From Anoplopoma fimbria (lineage: Eukaryota; Chordata; Actinopteri; Perciformes; Anoplopomatidae), in NCBI RefSeq assembly GCF_027596085.1, contig NC_072471.1, positions 5,885,091-5,949,090 on the forward strand: a stretch of DNA of 64,000 nt. The letters are read 5' to 3'. Shown here in pieces: positions 1 through 11,097 of the stretch (its first letter is position 1; each line of letters opens with the position of its first letter). A program made the translations under genes and the position numbers. The notes below the pieces were generated by a model that searched no databases, had not been told where the DNA came from, and was given only the letters and a program-made list of their open reading frames with translations.

Positions 1-247
1 ACTTCACACTTCTGGGAGAAAACAATAAATAACTTACAGACACAATATATTCTGTCTTACTCATGTAGCATTTATAAACTTTCTATTGATTGAAAAAAAA
101 AATGTCCTCCATACCGCCATAGGCTGCAGCATCCCAGCTTTAATAAACCCACATATTCCCTGCAGGATGTCTTCTTCTTGGCCGCAACAATTTGGAAGTT
201 AGTCATGGAGAGCTTTGGATTTTAACTTTCAGCTTTTGACTCTGCAG
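1..247 (+). other. 3' end of a tspan11 intron
   Basis: This is noncoding sequence leading into the first visible tspan11 exon. It ends in a pyrimidine-rich tract and a CAG acceptor at 245-247. The upstream exons, which would encode the first three transmembrane helices and most of the large extracellular loop, lie left of the window. No other feature is seen here. Confidence 0.75.
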
Positions 248-334
248 GGTGGATGCATCACTAAACTGGAGCAGTTTCTGGCCGACCACCTGTTGGTCAT
301 CGGTGCTGTGGGAATAGGAGTGGCATGTCTGCAG
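248..334 (+). CDS. tspan11: Tetraspanin-11 penultimate coding exon (end of large loop and TM4)
   Basis: This is an 87-bp exon of exactly 29 codons, bounded by a CAG acceptor and a GTAAGT donor, phase 0 at both ends. It encodes the end of the large extracellular loop and the first half of the fourth transmembrane helix. It begins GGCITKLEQFLADHLLVIGA, and the Cys at residue 3 should be the last conserved loop cysteine before TM4. The KLEQFLADHLL stretch is typical of TSPAN11 and close to its relative CD151. Tetraspanins are four-pass membrane proteins that organise partner proteins, often integrins in the CD151 branch, into membrane microdomains. The frame reads on in phase into two different downstream exons, at 1458 and 3387. 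The gene is partial here because the 5' part is outside the window. The paralogue cd151 is the main alternative identity. Confidence 0.9.
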
Positions 335-1457
335 GTAAGTAAACTATCCTATGTAGTTCAGATAGCTGTTGGAGAAGCAGAGGTGCTATTCTGCAGTCTT
401 CATCCTGAGTAAACTGTGCTTTATGGAAGCCCGAATATTCTTTTCTCATATTTTATTCTTCTTTTTACCTTTTTTGTGTATGAGTGCTGCCCTTTTGTCG
501 AAAAAATCCCAGACAGATGGGTTTTACTTTCCATTACTACAAATGTACCATCGCAGGTCAACGACCTCTAAATGGAAATTTTTTTCATCTCGCTCCAGTC
601 CCTCAGTCATCATTATCTGATTTCGTTTGTTGCTGTTATTTGATTTGTCCCAGCCTGAGATGGACTCGAGCTTTTAAGCCTTTACAAAAGGACAGTGAGG
701 CATACAGGGGGGCTTTTTTTTATGATTCTGTGCTGGCTGACAGTCCTCTTGTAGCTCTGCTCCATGTCTTGGTAAATTGCCTCGAGGGAAACTTGAAACC
801 AAACAAACCGGCATTGATTATTTCTAGTGGTATTTGAATGACTTATATGATTATACATGCTGTTCAGGCTAAACAGTTTAATTCAGGAAGATGGGAACTG
901 AGAATAAAGCCACACAGGATAACAAAAGAGGCTGAGAGATCACCAAGCTGTGACAAAGGAATTAAGAAGTAAAGTTTTCCATTAACCGTTGCTTTAATGA
1001 GAAGATGTTCTTTAATCCCCAAATGATTTTAAGGGATTACTCTTAATTTAAAGATAGGGTACTGAATATATAAAACATACCTGGAGAAATAAATGTATAG
1101 GACACAGTGCTATGTGAGACTGTGTGGTGTTATTTAACATGATTGAATCAAAGCATTATGTTTGCTTTCCTTTAAACTGCAGGCTAACTCTGTCTTTGTC
1201 TTCTGTTCCAGTCAGTCTAAATGTTGGTATACATTCCTGTCTCTAGTATCTGTTAGACTGAAATGATGTAGATTTGTTGAAATTCATGTTACGTCAGATT
1301 TTATGTAGTTTTCATCATTTTATCTACTTTTCATCCTTCATTTTTGGCCTAAACTAAATGAACTAAATGAAGTGTTACCACACTAATCTATCTATGGTGA
1401 ATTGTACCGTTTGTCTCCATGTTTGTTTGTCTTTGTGTGCGTGTGGTGTTGCTGTAG
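335..1457 (+). other. tspan11 intron before the alternative last exon
   Basis: This intron starts with the consensus donor GTAAGT and ends with a TG/T-rich tract and the acceptor GCTGTAG at 1451-1457. I see no exon or transposon within it. AATAAA-like strings occur around 900 and 1090, but nothing suggests that they are used. Confidence 0.7.
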
Positions 1458-1535
1458 CTGGCCGGGGCAGCCTTGACAGCCTGCTTTATTTATCTGCTCT
1501 ATAAAGAAGAGGAGGAGGACTTCGGTACATTGTGA
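1458..1535 (+). CDS. tspan11: Candidate alternative last coding exon of tspan11 (acidic C-terminal tail)
   Basis: A TAG acceptor at 1455-1457 opens a phase-0 frame of 25 codons and a TGA stop (1533-1535). Joined to the exon ending at 334, it continues the fourth transmembrane helix with LAGAALTACFIYLLY and then gives a short acidic tail, KEEEEDFGTL. The hydrophobic run, the juxtamembrane cysteine and the charge change at the membrane exit all fit the end of a tetraspanin. The usual last exon at 3387 instead ends in a basic tail. The short distance to the stop and the lack of a good donor just after it favour an alternative terminal exon rather than a cassette exon. Poly(A) candidates lie at 2038 (ATTAAA) and 2383 (AATAAA). 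The exon is inferred from reading frame, acceptor and hydrophobic pattern only; no transcript evidence is available. Confidence 0.72.
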   Translation: MAGAALTACFIYLLYKEEEEDFGTL

Positions 1536-3386
1536 TTTAGATCTAGAGCACCTTTGTGGGTTTAATCAACTGGAGAGACAAGGTTGGAAGGCATTGTGGA
1601 AATCTCATATCTGACTGCATGCTTGTCTTTGTGTGATTGTCCGCTCCGTGTTAAATGTGAAATCTGTGAGCTATGCATAGGAACATGTTTATGTTCTTGC
1701 ATGGTCTTTAGCTCAGTGTGAAGCATGCAGCTGCCTGGCTTTGGCTGTATATTGCAGATTGTTGCTCTGTACGTTGTGATAACGGGCTGTTGTGGCTGAT
1801 GGATAAGGATAAACACATCATGAGACTGGCTGCATTTATCAAAACTTACCTGCTTGTGCACAATGATGTTGTTAGCAAGAGTCATTTTCTGTATCTTTTA
1901 TACAGAAGTGCCTTATCCTATAAAGAACTTTTTTTTTTGTTGATATTTCTTATATTTAAAAGTTGGTATCAGGAGTAGTAACCTTACCTTATTTTGATAG
2001 ATTTTGTTTTAGAAGATGCATCATATACTTAAACTAAATTAAAATGTTATTCATACATCTACGAGTACAACATTCAGGAAAAGTGTGAGTGATGTTGCAA
2101 TAGTTAATTGCGATCCAAAATCGCCTATCATGAACATTGATTCAAGGAATAATGATTAATTTGGACTCTGTTTTGGGTTCCCAAAAAAATAAGATTTTAG
2201 CAGACACCTGCCATCTAACAGGAGATAAGTGTTTTCTGTCCTTATTCCTTCATTTTGTTGCATTCAAGAAAACAAAAATAACTGAGAGGCAGTTTTTCTC
2301 ACTTTTCCCCTCATGTCATGGTTCTCTGAGCCAAAATATATTGTTCCTACATATCCATCACTGGAAAAAGATGGAGAAGTATAATAAAAAAGATCTGAAC
2401 TTGCCTGAAGAGAGATCGTTCTGAGTCGATACATAATGCAGACTCGCTCGATAAGGCTTTCTCAGAGGGCTTTTAGAGACTCAAAGATTGAATCTTGGCA
2501 CTCGCCTGTTTATCCATCAAATATGGCAGGCCTAGAGGCACAGGTCAATATCCGTTCCTGCTGTTCTTCCTTTATTTCTGGACCTTTTTCCTATGGTAGT
2601 ATAGAATAGTACATTGATTCTGTAAGTCATGTCTCATGGATTCTTGGTTCTGCATAGAACAGTGTGGCTACCCTGCTGCCAAGAGATTCCAGCATCAGAT
2701 CACGTGTCTTTATGAACGTAGACACCTTCTGATCAGTTTGAAACAACAGTGTCTTTTTAAATTTTTTATAAATAATTTCTCTTATTACATTGACATCAGC
2801 AAAAGTATGCATTGACATGGTTGAACAGCTTTGAAAAGTCCACCAATTAAGCTTTTTTCTGGGTTTATCAGGGACACTGCAAGTAAAGTCTCAGTCTAAG
2901 TTATTAACTCATATTAATTGAAGTTTTTTCTATTTTTGAAAGTTGCTGCATACAACATTATAGTATAGTGGGTTCAGTCATCAGTTACTGCCAACATTAG
3001 CATTAAGGCAGACAAATCATTGGATACATTATATTGCTTGAGATGATCATCAGTCTAATCCCAAACTTCAGCAGTATTTATGAATAGTAGTTGTATATTT
3101 TTGGTGAACATTTGTGCATAAACTTTCCTTTTGACCCCTCCTCCTCCAGCGCTTCATTTACTATCTGCTTATGCAAGCCTGTGCACACAAACACACACGT
3201 TGCTGCAGTAATGGCTGCTTGACTCCTGCCATCCCCATAGTAACCAGCTACATTCTTCGCAGCGGTCTCTAACCCCCATCTAACCCGTCTCTGCCCTCAC
3301 AGTCAATAGCGCACACATAGGCTTCCTGCAGTCTCCCATGGTAACACGGAGCAGCACCTTTTTGACCTAGCACTTCCTGTTTTCAG
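1536..3386 (+). other. Intron before the canonical last exon, or 3' UTR of the short form
   Basis: In the long transcript this is intronic, ending in a pyrimidine-rich tract and the acceptor TTTTCAG at 3380-3386. If the exon at 1458 is used, its proximal part would be 3' UTR, with ATTAAA at 2038-2043 and AATAAA at 2383-2388 as possible cleavage signals. I see no other exon or repeat family. Confidence 0.55.
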
Positions 3387-3446
3387 GTCTGTGGGATGGT
3401 GTTCACCAGCTGCTTGTACAGAAGGATCAAGATGGAGCCTTACTGA
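3387..3446 (+). CDS. tspan11: Canonical last coding exon of tspan11
   Basis: The TTTCAG acceptor at 3381-3386 is followed in phase 0 by VCGMVFTSCLYRRIKMEPY and TGA (3444-3446). The peptide finishes TM4 and forms the cytoplasmic tail. It follows the CGM.(F/L)T.CLYR pattern of the TSPAN11/CD151 branch, which supports the gene identity. The two cysteines near the membrane are the type that is palmitoylated in tetraspanins. YRRI fits the YXX-hydrophobic sorting motif, equivalent to YRSL in CD151, so this tail probably carries an endocytic signal. The alternative exon at 1458 lacks such a motif. The next coding exon upstream in the long form is 248-334. Confidence 0.9.
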   Translation, partial: VCGMVFTSCLYRRIKMEPY

Positions 3447-3851
3447 GTACACCAGGCCCCCCAACACACTATCCTCAACAGGGAGACGGAACAATGGCCT
3501 GCTAACACCTAAACTTCAACCTCTGAATCTTGAACTCTGACCAGCTGATCTAAGCCAAGTGCACAGACAATTTCCAGGTCGCCCACAATGCAGTCAGAAA
3601 CAAATTGTGCCATTTTCACACCAGGCTGATATTTGCACTTATGTTACAAAGTACTTCAGACCTGGCTCATACATTTCTCGGCCCACTGGGACAACATGTC
3701 TGCTGCCATCATTGCCTTGGCTTAGATGCATGCTTTTGTTTGAGCAGGAAAAAAGAACAGGACATACAAACATACTCGAAAATGCATTCTTCTCTGCTCA
3801 ACTAATGATGATCCAGATTGATTTATTATTTTTTCACTGTGCAGAGATTTC

Positions 3852-3875
3852 TATATATATATATATATATATATT
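3852..3875. repeat. (AT)n microsatellite
   Basis: This is a short pure TA/AT dinucleotide run inside the probable tspan11 3' UTR. Confidence 0.9.
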
Positions 3876-4283
3876 AGTGTGTTTTTTTTGGGCCATTCCA
3901 GTTCTTAAGTAAGCTGAGCAACAACACATTTCACAAAGGTGTCACTGCTAATGAAGAAAGGTAACTTCTGGTTGTATATTTTGTTAACACAATGTGCCTC
4001 TTTCACAACTTTGCTGGTAAATGATTATGTATTAATTCTGTGCCTGAAATCTTAAAGGGAGCTGACAATGCACTGTGATAAATGGCAGCAAATGAAATGT
4101 AGTTTACAATCTTTATATTTGGAGTTTTGCCTTTACTCTTGAACACACCAACATCGATGTTGAACGGCAGGATAGTCATGAGAATGAAGTGCATGGCTTC
4201 ATGAAGACATTCTTAGACAGAAATATAAGTAAAGGAAAACTAAGCTATTTTTCTCAAATTCTGCCAGATTCCTGAATTTATAA

Positions 4284-4296
4284 CTCCACCTAGTGG
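4284..4296 (-). promoter_or_regulatory. CTCF-like motif
   Basis: Read on the minus strand the site is CCACTAGGTGGAG, which matches the CTCF core pattern CCASYAGRKGG closely. It lies in the probable tspan11 3' UTR and points left, opposite to the site at 5134. Motif match only; occupancy is unknown. Confidence 0.4.
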
Positions 4297-4909
4297 TTGG
4301 CACTGGTAATACATAATGTGTGCAAAACTCTGACTACGCTTCAGAAGTTTGAATTACATTAAAATCAGCTATTTGTCTTAATGTGTGACACTCAAGATAA
4401 TTATACATGTCAGATCATTTTTTACATCAACAAACATTACCTTCTGTGAATTTAAGACTTCATTACATCCTTCCCTAGAAACACGGAGGTTTCATACAGT
4501 GAAGAAGCTGACCTTTGTGAGAGCTAAAGCAAGGACTTTGTTCATTTTCACTGCCTAATCTGTCACTTGCCATCCCTTTCCCTGTAGCCATTGCTTATGG
4601 AACAATGAGTGGCCTTGTTGCCACAACACTGTAGAGTTGAGAAGGAGTATAAAGTAAGATAAATATGCTGTCTGGATATAGTTGTTTCTTTTCCAAAGAT
4701 CAAAAGTGAAATTTTTTGTTATTTCTATCTTTTGCAACAATACAACCGAGTCAGTACTCTGTAAAAGGACCCCCCCCCCCCCCACATGATGGACTTACAA
4801 ATGAAGGGTGCTAATGTATGTAGATGGTTGTTGATGACATAATAACATGACATCGGCATGTGCTCCATCAACTGACTGTGCTATTTCAAATATTGATATG
4901 AAACACACG

Positions 4910-4915
4910 AATAAA
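4910..4915 (+). terminator. Poly(A) signal, probable tspan11 3' end
   Basis: A canonical AATAAA is followed within about 15-30 bases by a GT-rich stretch (TTGTTGCATTGTGTTGATG). That is the usual layout of a vertebrate cleavage site. A second hexamer, ATTAAA, lies at 4955-4960. Confidence 0.5.
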
Positions 4916-4940
4916 TGTTAAAATATTGTTGCATTGTGTT

Positions 4941-6066
4941 GATGAAAGATAAATATTAAAGAGCAGTTTTAGACAGACGGCTATGATGCCATTATTGCTG
5001 CTTGGCACCGTGTAGTTGATGAGATTACGATGATTTATCTGGCCAAGAATATCATGTTTGTCCCAGAAACTTTACAAGTTATATACCGTATGTCACTTTT
5101 CCATGGACCCAGATAGTCAGTTTTAATCATTAACCACTAGAGGGAGACAAAGATTCTCCATTGGCAGTAGCATAGGCTTGTCATCCAATTTATTGTCTCA
5201 AAGCTGACCCAAGTGGGCCAGTTTGGTCTCACCGGACGCTCAAAATGGCCTTTCCTAAAAGCAGAGGAACTCTTTCCTGATCTTGTAGTGTCATGTTAGT
5301 AAGAACCAAATAGATTCATGCTTAAAGTTCTCTTATCTTTCACGTCATGTCAAATCCAGTCTGCTCTTCAAAATGGTCCTAACAATTCATTTTCACCGCC
5401 ACTGTTTCGTGTGAATCTTTTAAGACCCTGTCTCTTTGTATTCACTCTGTGCACAATAGCTCCCACACAATAAGCAGTGTAAAGATAAAACAAGCTGGAG
5501 TTAGATCTCAGGTTGAGATTGGTTACATTATCATGAAGTGTGTGGGCTTCAGTAGAGAACTTTGTGTAAGCATGTGTTCCGTGTGGGGTCTCCCACAATT
5601 CTGAAAAATCTGGGAGGGCTCCCAGTTCAGACCACATATATTCATTATGCAGAGCTAGGGAAGTTTAGTGTGGTTTAGGGGTCTTGTAAGGCCAAGGTCT
5701 CCTTATATTAAACACGATGCAACGCACACAGATTTTCTGTGCATTATTGTTTGCGCTATATTGTTGCCATATGACCTAAGTATTTGTCATTGAAGCACTA
5801 CTTTTTCCCTTTCTCTCCGGTTCCCCACTGCTCCACATTACTTACAGGACCCTGTGTTGGTTCAGAGCGATCTATCATTGTCACCCATTTAGGAGACAAG
5901 GGCAAAAAAGTTTTAAAAGAGTTTGGATGTTCTCCAACAGTTTGGCTTCAGTGAGCACATATAGAGTCTGTCAGTCCCTTTGTCTTCATCAGCCAAAGGA
6001 GGATGGCTCTCATTTCCTGCAGATGCCACACATACTGCGATGCAGGAAAAAGGGCACACTGATGCT

Positions 6067-6067
<1 letters not shown>
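4941..6067. other. Intergenic, no gene seen
   Basis: Mixed-composition sequence downstream of tspan11. It holds the CTCF-like motif at 5134 and nothing else I can support. Confidence 0.6.
5134..5146 (+). promoter_or_regulatory. CTCF-like motif
   Basis: CCACTAGAGGGAG matches the CTCF core except that the penultimate base is A rather than C. It points right, so with the minus-strand site at 4284 it forms a divergent pair flanking the tspan11 poly(A) site. Confidence 0.4.

Positions 6068-6156
<89 letters not shown>
6068..6156. repeat. (AC)n microsatellite, about 89 bp
   Basis: An uninterrupted AC dinucleotide array. The Thr-His and Cys-Val open frames across it are artefacts of the repeat. Confidence 0.98.
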
Positions 6157-6157
<1 letters not shown>

Positions 6158-7444
6158 CTCAGAAGTTGCACACATTAGCATGCGGTTTACACCCTTTGCC
6201 AGCAGAGACCCATGAGGGAGAATTAGAAGCAGCTGGAGATTCAACGCTCCCATGTGTGGAGGCCTCTTTACGTCCCGAGCACACTCACATACTCGCGTTC
6301 TTCCCCCCTCCATCCTCATCACATCGTAGCTCTAGGGTCGATATCTTAAATGGGGCAGCTACCTCAGGACACATGTTGCAATTCTATTTATCTGTCGACT
6401 GTGATCGCGGGTTTGCATGTGCAGAAGTAAAGTATAATAAAGCAAATCATTCCCAGAATGAGCAAGACAGAATGTACTGATGCCATCTCTTAAATTCTAA
6501 ATGAATGAATTTTATGTTTATGTCCCCTTGCATGTAAGCATGCTATGACAAACTTGAGTTATTTTTGGTTCCCTGTGTCTATGTGTTTGTTGAGCTATTG
6601 TAAAATCTATTCTGGCACAACACAGCTATTGACTCAGTAAGTGCACCTGTGTTCAATATGTGCAGAAAAACTTCACTGAATAGTGTGGTGCTTTTTAGCA
6701 TAATAGATGTGTGGGAAAGGACTTCTTCAACACGTTTTGTGCTGAATGTAACAAGACTGAAGTTGCACACGTCTGGTTTAGGGATTCATTGTTCTCGAAA
6801 CCGCCTCTGTGTGCGTGTCTGCATTAAGATCACAAATACAACATGTGTGTGCACCGAAACTGGGATTACATCAGGGTCCGAGGATTGGGTCTTTGTCTGG
6901 TCGTCGTAGCTGATTAGACTCGCCTGAGGCCACGAGAACATGTACACAAAATATTGTCAACACTTTGTGGAGAAGGACTTTGAAGTTATGTCCATCTCAA
7001 TTACAAACGCTGCTACAAAGATGGATCAGATGAGGTGGAATTAAATTGTTGAATTAAAGGGATCTGGAAATGAACTTCAAAGCAACATGTCAACTAACGT
7101 CCAGAGACAGAATTATAGTCTTAATTAACTGTACACAAACTCCAGGTGCATGGATTTACCTTCACATAAACACTATGACAGATTTCCTGTCCAGTGTTGC
7201 CGGGTTTTTTTAACCGCTCACCTTCAAGTAGCTCCAACAGAGTGACTACGTTTGGACTAATTCTCAATAATTAATATGTAATTTAGCGATTTTTTTTTCC
7301 GGAGCAGAACTTGTTCTTTTATCAGAACTGGTTTTCTAAATCTACGTCGACCTTCATACTCTGACTCACCTCAACGAGTTTGCATCCGGCCTGCATCACA
7401 TTGCAATAGCTTCAGCTGTAAATGTGTTTGACATATTTCTACAG
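6157..7444. other. Intergenic, no gene seen
   Basis: No convincing exon, repeat family or motif cluster. Short open frames in this stretch have no splice or codon support. Confidence 0.6.
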
Positions 7445-7575
7445 GGATCAAAGGTGAAGGGAAGAAGATGGCATGTGGAAATCATTTCAAGGCTTTGGAG
7501 CCTGAAGACAAGCACCATCAACTGTAAAATAGAAACCTACCTGTCTTTTTGAATAAAAATAATTTAGTTTGGCGT
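7445..7575 (+). ncRNA. Candidate terminal exon of an unidentified transcript
   Basis: A splice-acceptor-like tract (ATATTTCTACAG, ending at 7444) is followed about 107 bases later by AATAAA (7552-7557) and then a GT-rich downstream element (TTGGCGTTGGCGTGG). This is the architecture of a short 3' terminal exon. Two of the three frames stay open to a stop near the end (26 and 34 codons), but neither peptide is recognised. It could be a noncoding RNA exon or a chance arrangement. Confidence 0.25.
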
Positions 7576-9583
7576 TGGCGTGGATCAGTGTAGGTTTCTA
7601 ACATCTTTAAAGACTACTTTAAGTCATGTATGATTTATTCCCTATTTGTTATCTACCTATTTGAGTGTATTTGGTATTACAAAGTGATCCCTTCTTTTCC
7701 ACGACAAATTTAGTCTTCATTAGTTCATTTCTTCTTATGTGTGTCTTGGAAGTGGTTTCAGGATAACTTCAAGTCTTCACTTCGTGTTTCCAAACCTCGG
7801 GGGCGGGTCTTACGAGGTTGAAAGATATATCTGAGGGCTCTTGAAATGACTCACAAGACGATATTTATTTTTTCCAACTTCTTTGCTTTTTAATTGATGG
7901 ATCATTTTATATCTTGAGGTCCAGATTAAACTATTTTAACTTTTTTTGAAATCGCCACGACTCATACACATAATGCAATCTGTTACTAGAGGTTGCAAGT
8001 TGACAAAGCTTCATTTTAAGGGGTCACAAGCCAAAAATGCTACCGAGAATATATCCAACTTGTGTCTCTATATTGAGTGTCCCCTCTAAAACGTATATGT
8101 GATGTCACACCATGTCCATATAGTCTATTAAAGGAAGACATGGCAGCTTTGGTTTTATGGTTTATACTGACAGCTAACTACTTTTTAGCTATGAGTGCAT
8201 ACCCCAGACCCCTAAATGTTTTCTCCCTGGATTCCCAGTACCCCACAGTTGAGAAAGCTGTGGTTACTGTGGTATATGTGTGTGTGTGTGTGTGTGTTTC
8301 ACAGTGTGTGTTTCACAGTGTATGTAGGACTATCTTTGTCCATGGGAGAGTGAGTTTAGATGGAAACAAACTTTAGAAAGTGTTTCAAGACGGCGCTTCA
8401 AAAACAAAAAAAGCCTGCTGTCTGATAATGATGGTGAGCGTCATGATGATGATGATGGTGGTGGTGTTGATTGATACCAAACAGATGGCGGGGTGGTCGC
8501 GAGGTGACTCAACCACACTGTGCCGCGTTGCACCTCCACCACAGGTACCACAGCGGTACGTGGTTATAGAGAGCTAAAGCAGGAGTTTGTGTAGAAACGG
8601 GAAATGTGTGACTGATGCTCGTGTCTGTATCCCTCTGACGCAAACGTCCTGTTTATGTGAATATCATAAAAGTCAGAGTGATGTCCAATTGTGTACTTGA
8701 CCAGCATCAACCACTTTGATAAATACTGACAGTTAAATCGGCATGCTTACATAACCTAGATTTGTGTATCACTGTGTTTGTGTAACACCCATAGATTGTT
8801 GTGATTTGTGGCATGTGATCACATTTGCTTACATTGCAGTCGGACTTGACGGGATTGTTTCCCAGAGCGAGTAAAAGGAAGAAGTGTCTGTTGGGTCAAA
8901 AGGACGGGCGATGGACGTCGCGTTGCTCATACGTGGGAAAAGCGGGCCAACAACGAAGGCTGTAGGATTGCATGCTTCAAGCGTCTCTACTTTAACGTTG
9001 CTCCTGACGGTGTCGTTACACTGTAATTCATACGGGCTGAGTTTCTGTTTAAAGCGTGGGGTTTGGAGTGTGTAAACTTTTACAAGCTGGCTGTAGTCTG
9101 TCTCTACAGCCTGGATTGATCTGTCATTTAGAATGCACAAAGATAAACTCAGCTTTATGGTGTTTTTCTGTTTTAAAAAAAGCTGGAACTAGAATAAACT
9201 GCAGCAACCTGTTTTTATTTGCAAAAATACAATTTTATAACCAAAACACATTTTGTTTGTATGTGTGTACTGTATGCATTCAACAGATGCAGTTTCTTTT
9301 GTTGGGGGGGGTTATGTGTGCGTGCCACTGAGGCTTATGCGTGTGAGATCTTCACATGATATCAATAATATCCACCTTTCCGTTCAATGAAAAACAATGA
9401 CATTACCGATTTACAGAAATGAAGTTGGTTTAAATGCAGGGCTGTGAGCCGGAAAGGATAAGACTTGTATAAAAAACTGATTAATCTGTCAACGTGTGTT
9501 TGTTTTTGCTCTGAGATGAATGGAAGAGGAATAAGCGGATATAATATTTTGGAGGGGGAAGCATATTTATCATGAGCACAAAA
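7576..9583. other. Intergenic, no gene seen
   Basis: Contains a short (TG)n at about 8275-8298 and an ATG/GGT-rich triplet patch at about 8430-8465. Otherwise featureless to my eye. Confidence 0.6.
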
Positions 9584-9603
9584 GGGGGGGGGGGGGGGGG
9601 GGG
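9584..9603 (+). repeat. Homopolymer run of 20 G
   Basis: Twenty consecutive G on the plus strand. Long G runs are rare, form quadruplex structures and are prone to sequencing and assembly error, so the exact length is doubtful. Confidence 0.95.
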
Positions 9604-11097
9604 TAACAAACAGTAACAAAATAGCGTGAGAGGAAGTTTGGCTTCCCCTTCTGAGATTGATGGCATGGAGGAGAGCATGGGAGCGACCTTGACTCTGTCG
9701 TGAGAGTGGCGTGAGTTCAGAGACGGAGAAGGAGAGTTGGTAATCAGTAAACAGGCTCTCGAGTGCCCTTTAGGAAATACACACTTAGACATGAGGCGCT
9801 GTGCCATTACGGCACCGTGGACCTTGAGAGGCAAGATACAGGCAATAAAGACAGATGGCAAATTGGTTGATAGAGAGGAGAAGGAGGTGTGGACTTTGAA
9901 AATGCACAAAATTAAATGGAGATTTTAGACTAAATGAGCACAGACATACTGTGATGCATATTGGTTTTATTTCAGAAAGCAGGCTCATTTGCTGAATAGC
10001 ATTTTTGCGTAACTGTAGGCAAGATTCCTGCTAAGTTTATCAATTGTATCGGGTGGTAAACAGACCTTTTAAAAGTTTACTTTTCTACTGAGGCAGGACT
10101 TGGTTATCATCAGAATCTAAAAATGAATTGCCTTTTAAGAAGGATTTTTCTCTTTTGCCTCTCACATGATTTCAAAAAAAATTTCAGCTGGTAGTATAAA
10201 GCATATGGGACAAATAGCTAACAATAATTGAGATGTATTTTATGTCCAAATCAGTGTTACTCAGATTTTTATTTCCTGACATATTTCTATGTTTCCAATT
10301 TAATTTTTTTAACATGTAATATCTTGGCCTATTATTAACCCAAATACAGAAATACAGATTGTTGTAACATCCTTTCCAACTATTCATCTTGTTCTTCTCT
10401 AGCATCTGTCATCGTTCATATCAGTCATTACTGGCTGAAGTATTCTATCTCCCATTTCTTAAGTAAAGTCTTAAAATTCCTTAAATGCAGTCAGAAGAAT
10501 GTAAACCAAGCTTTTACATTTCTTCATGTCATGGCTCACCAGGAAATCATGTGTTTACAAAAACTAATATTCTAATTGACAGTTTCACGGCAGCACAGCA
10601 ATTGAGCCCTTTTTACCTCCATCTGCAGTCTCGAATATAATTTAGACTTTTCCAAAGCTGTTTTGCAGCTTTGGGAACATAAACAGCGTATGGTATTTCA
10701 TGGGAGTGTGATACTGTTTATGCATGCCGCTCTTGAAGCGTCAGCCTTAATTTTGTTCACTCCGGACAGAAAGGTGCGTGTCAGGCCTTTAGGTGTGCAG
10801 CTGTGGGAGCTCTACCGGTCTTTACATCTGGATGTCCTTTTCGGCGCTGGCAAGGATGAAAAGTGTCTCAATAAATCAGGATTCATCGAGTGAACATGAC
10901 TTTCAATGTTGCAGTTGTCCGTCCTGGCGGTGGCTGCTGCATCCCATCTGTGAGACATCTGTAAATAAAATGATTACAAGCTGATGTAATTTGTAAAGAA
11001 AGATAGCTTCAGGTTCAGGGTTTGTCATGTAAAGTTGCACTCCTATAGGAAAAAACTCCCCAGTAAGCCCGAACGAAGAAAGTCAGTACTCTACACA
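9604..11097. other. Intergenic; possible conserved patch near 10660-10960
   Basis: Mostly AT-rich sequence. At 10668 a CTTTTGCAG-like acceptor precedes an open frame reaching a GTGCGT at 10772-10777, but the peptide is not recognised. I treat the patch as unexplained rather than as an exon. Confidence 0.45.

Larger units (their letters stand above)
3447..4940 (+). other. Probable tspan11 3' UTR
   Basis: This noncoding sequence follows the TGA at 3444. It contains an (AT)n tract at 3852-3875, a run of 14 C at 4770-4783 and no plausible further exon. It ends near the AATAAA at 4910. The extent is inferred from that poly(A) signal. Confidence 0.5.

Noticed and set aside
5913..6480. Several open frames of 80-166 codons on both strands
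   Set aside because: They are Thr-His or Cys-Val runs generated by the (AC)n array, with no sequence sense outside it.
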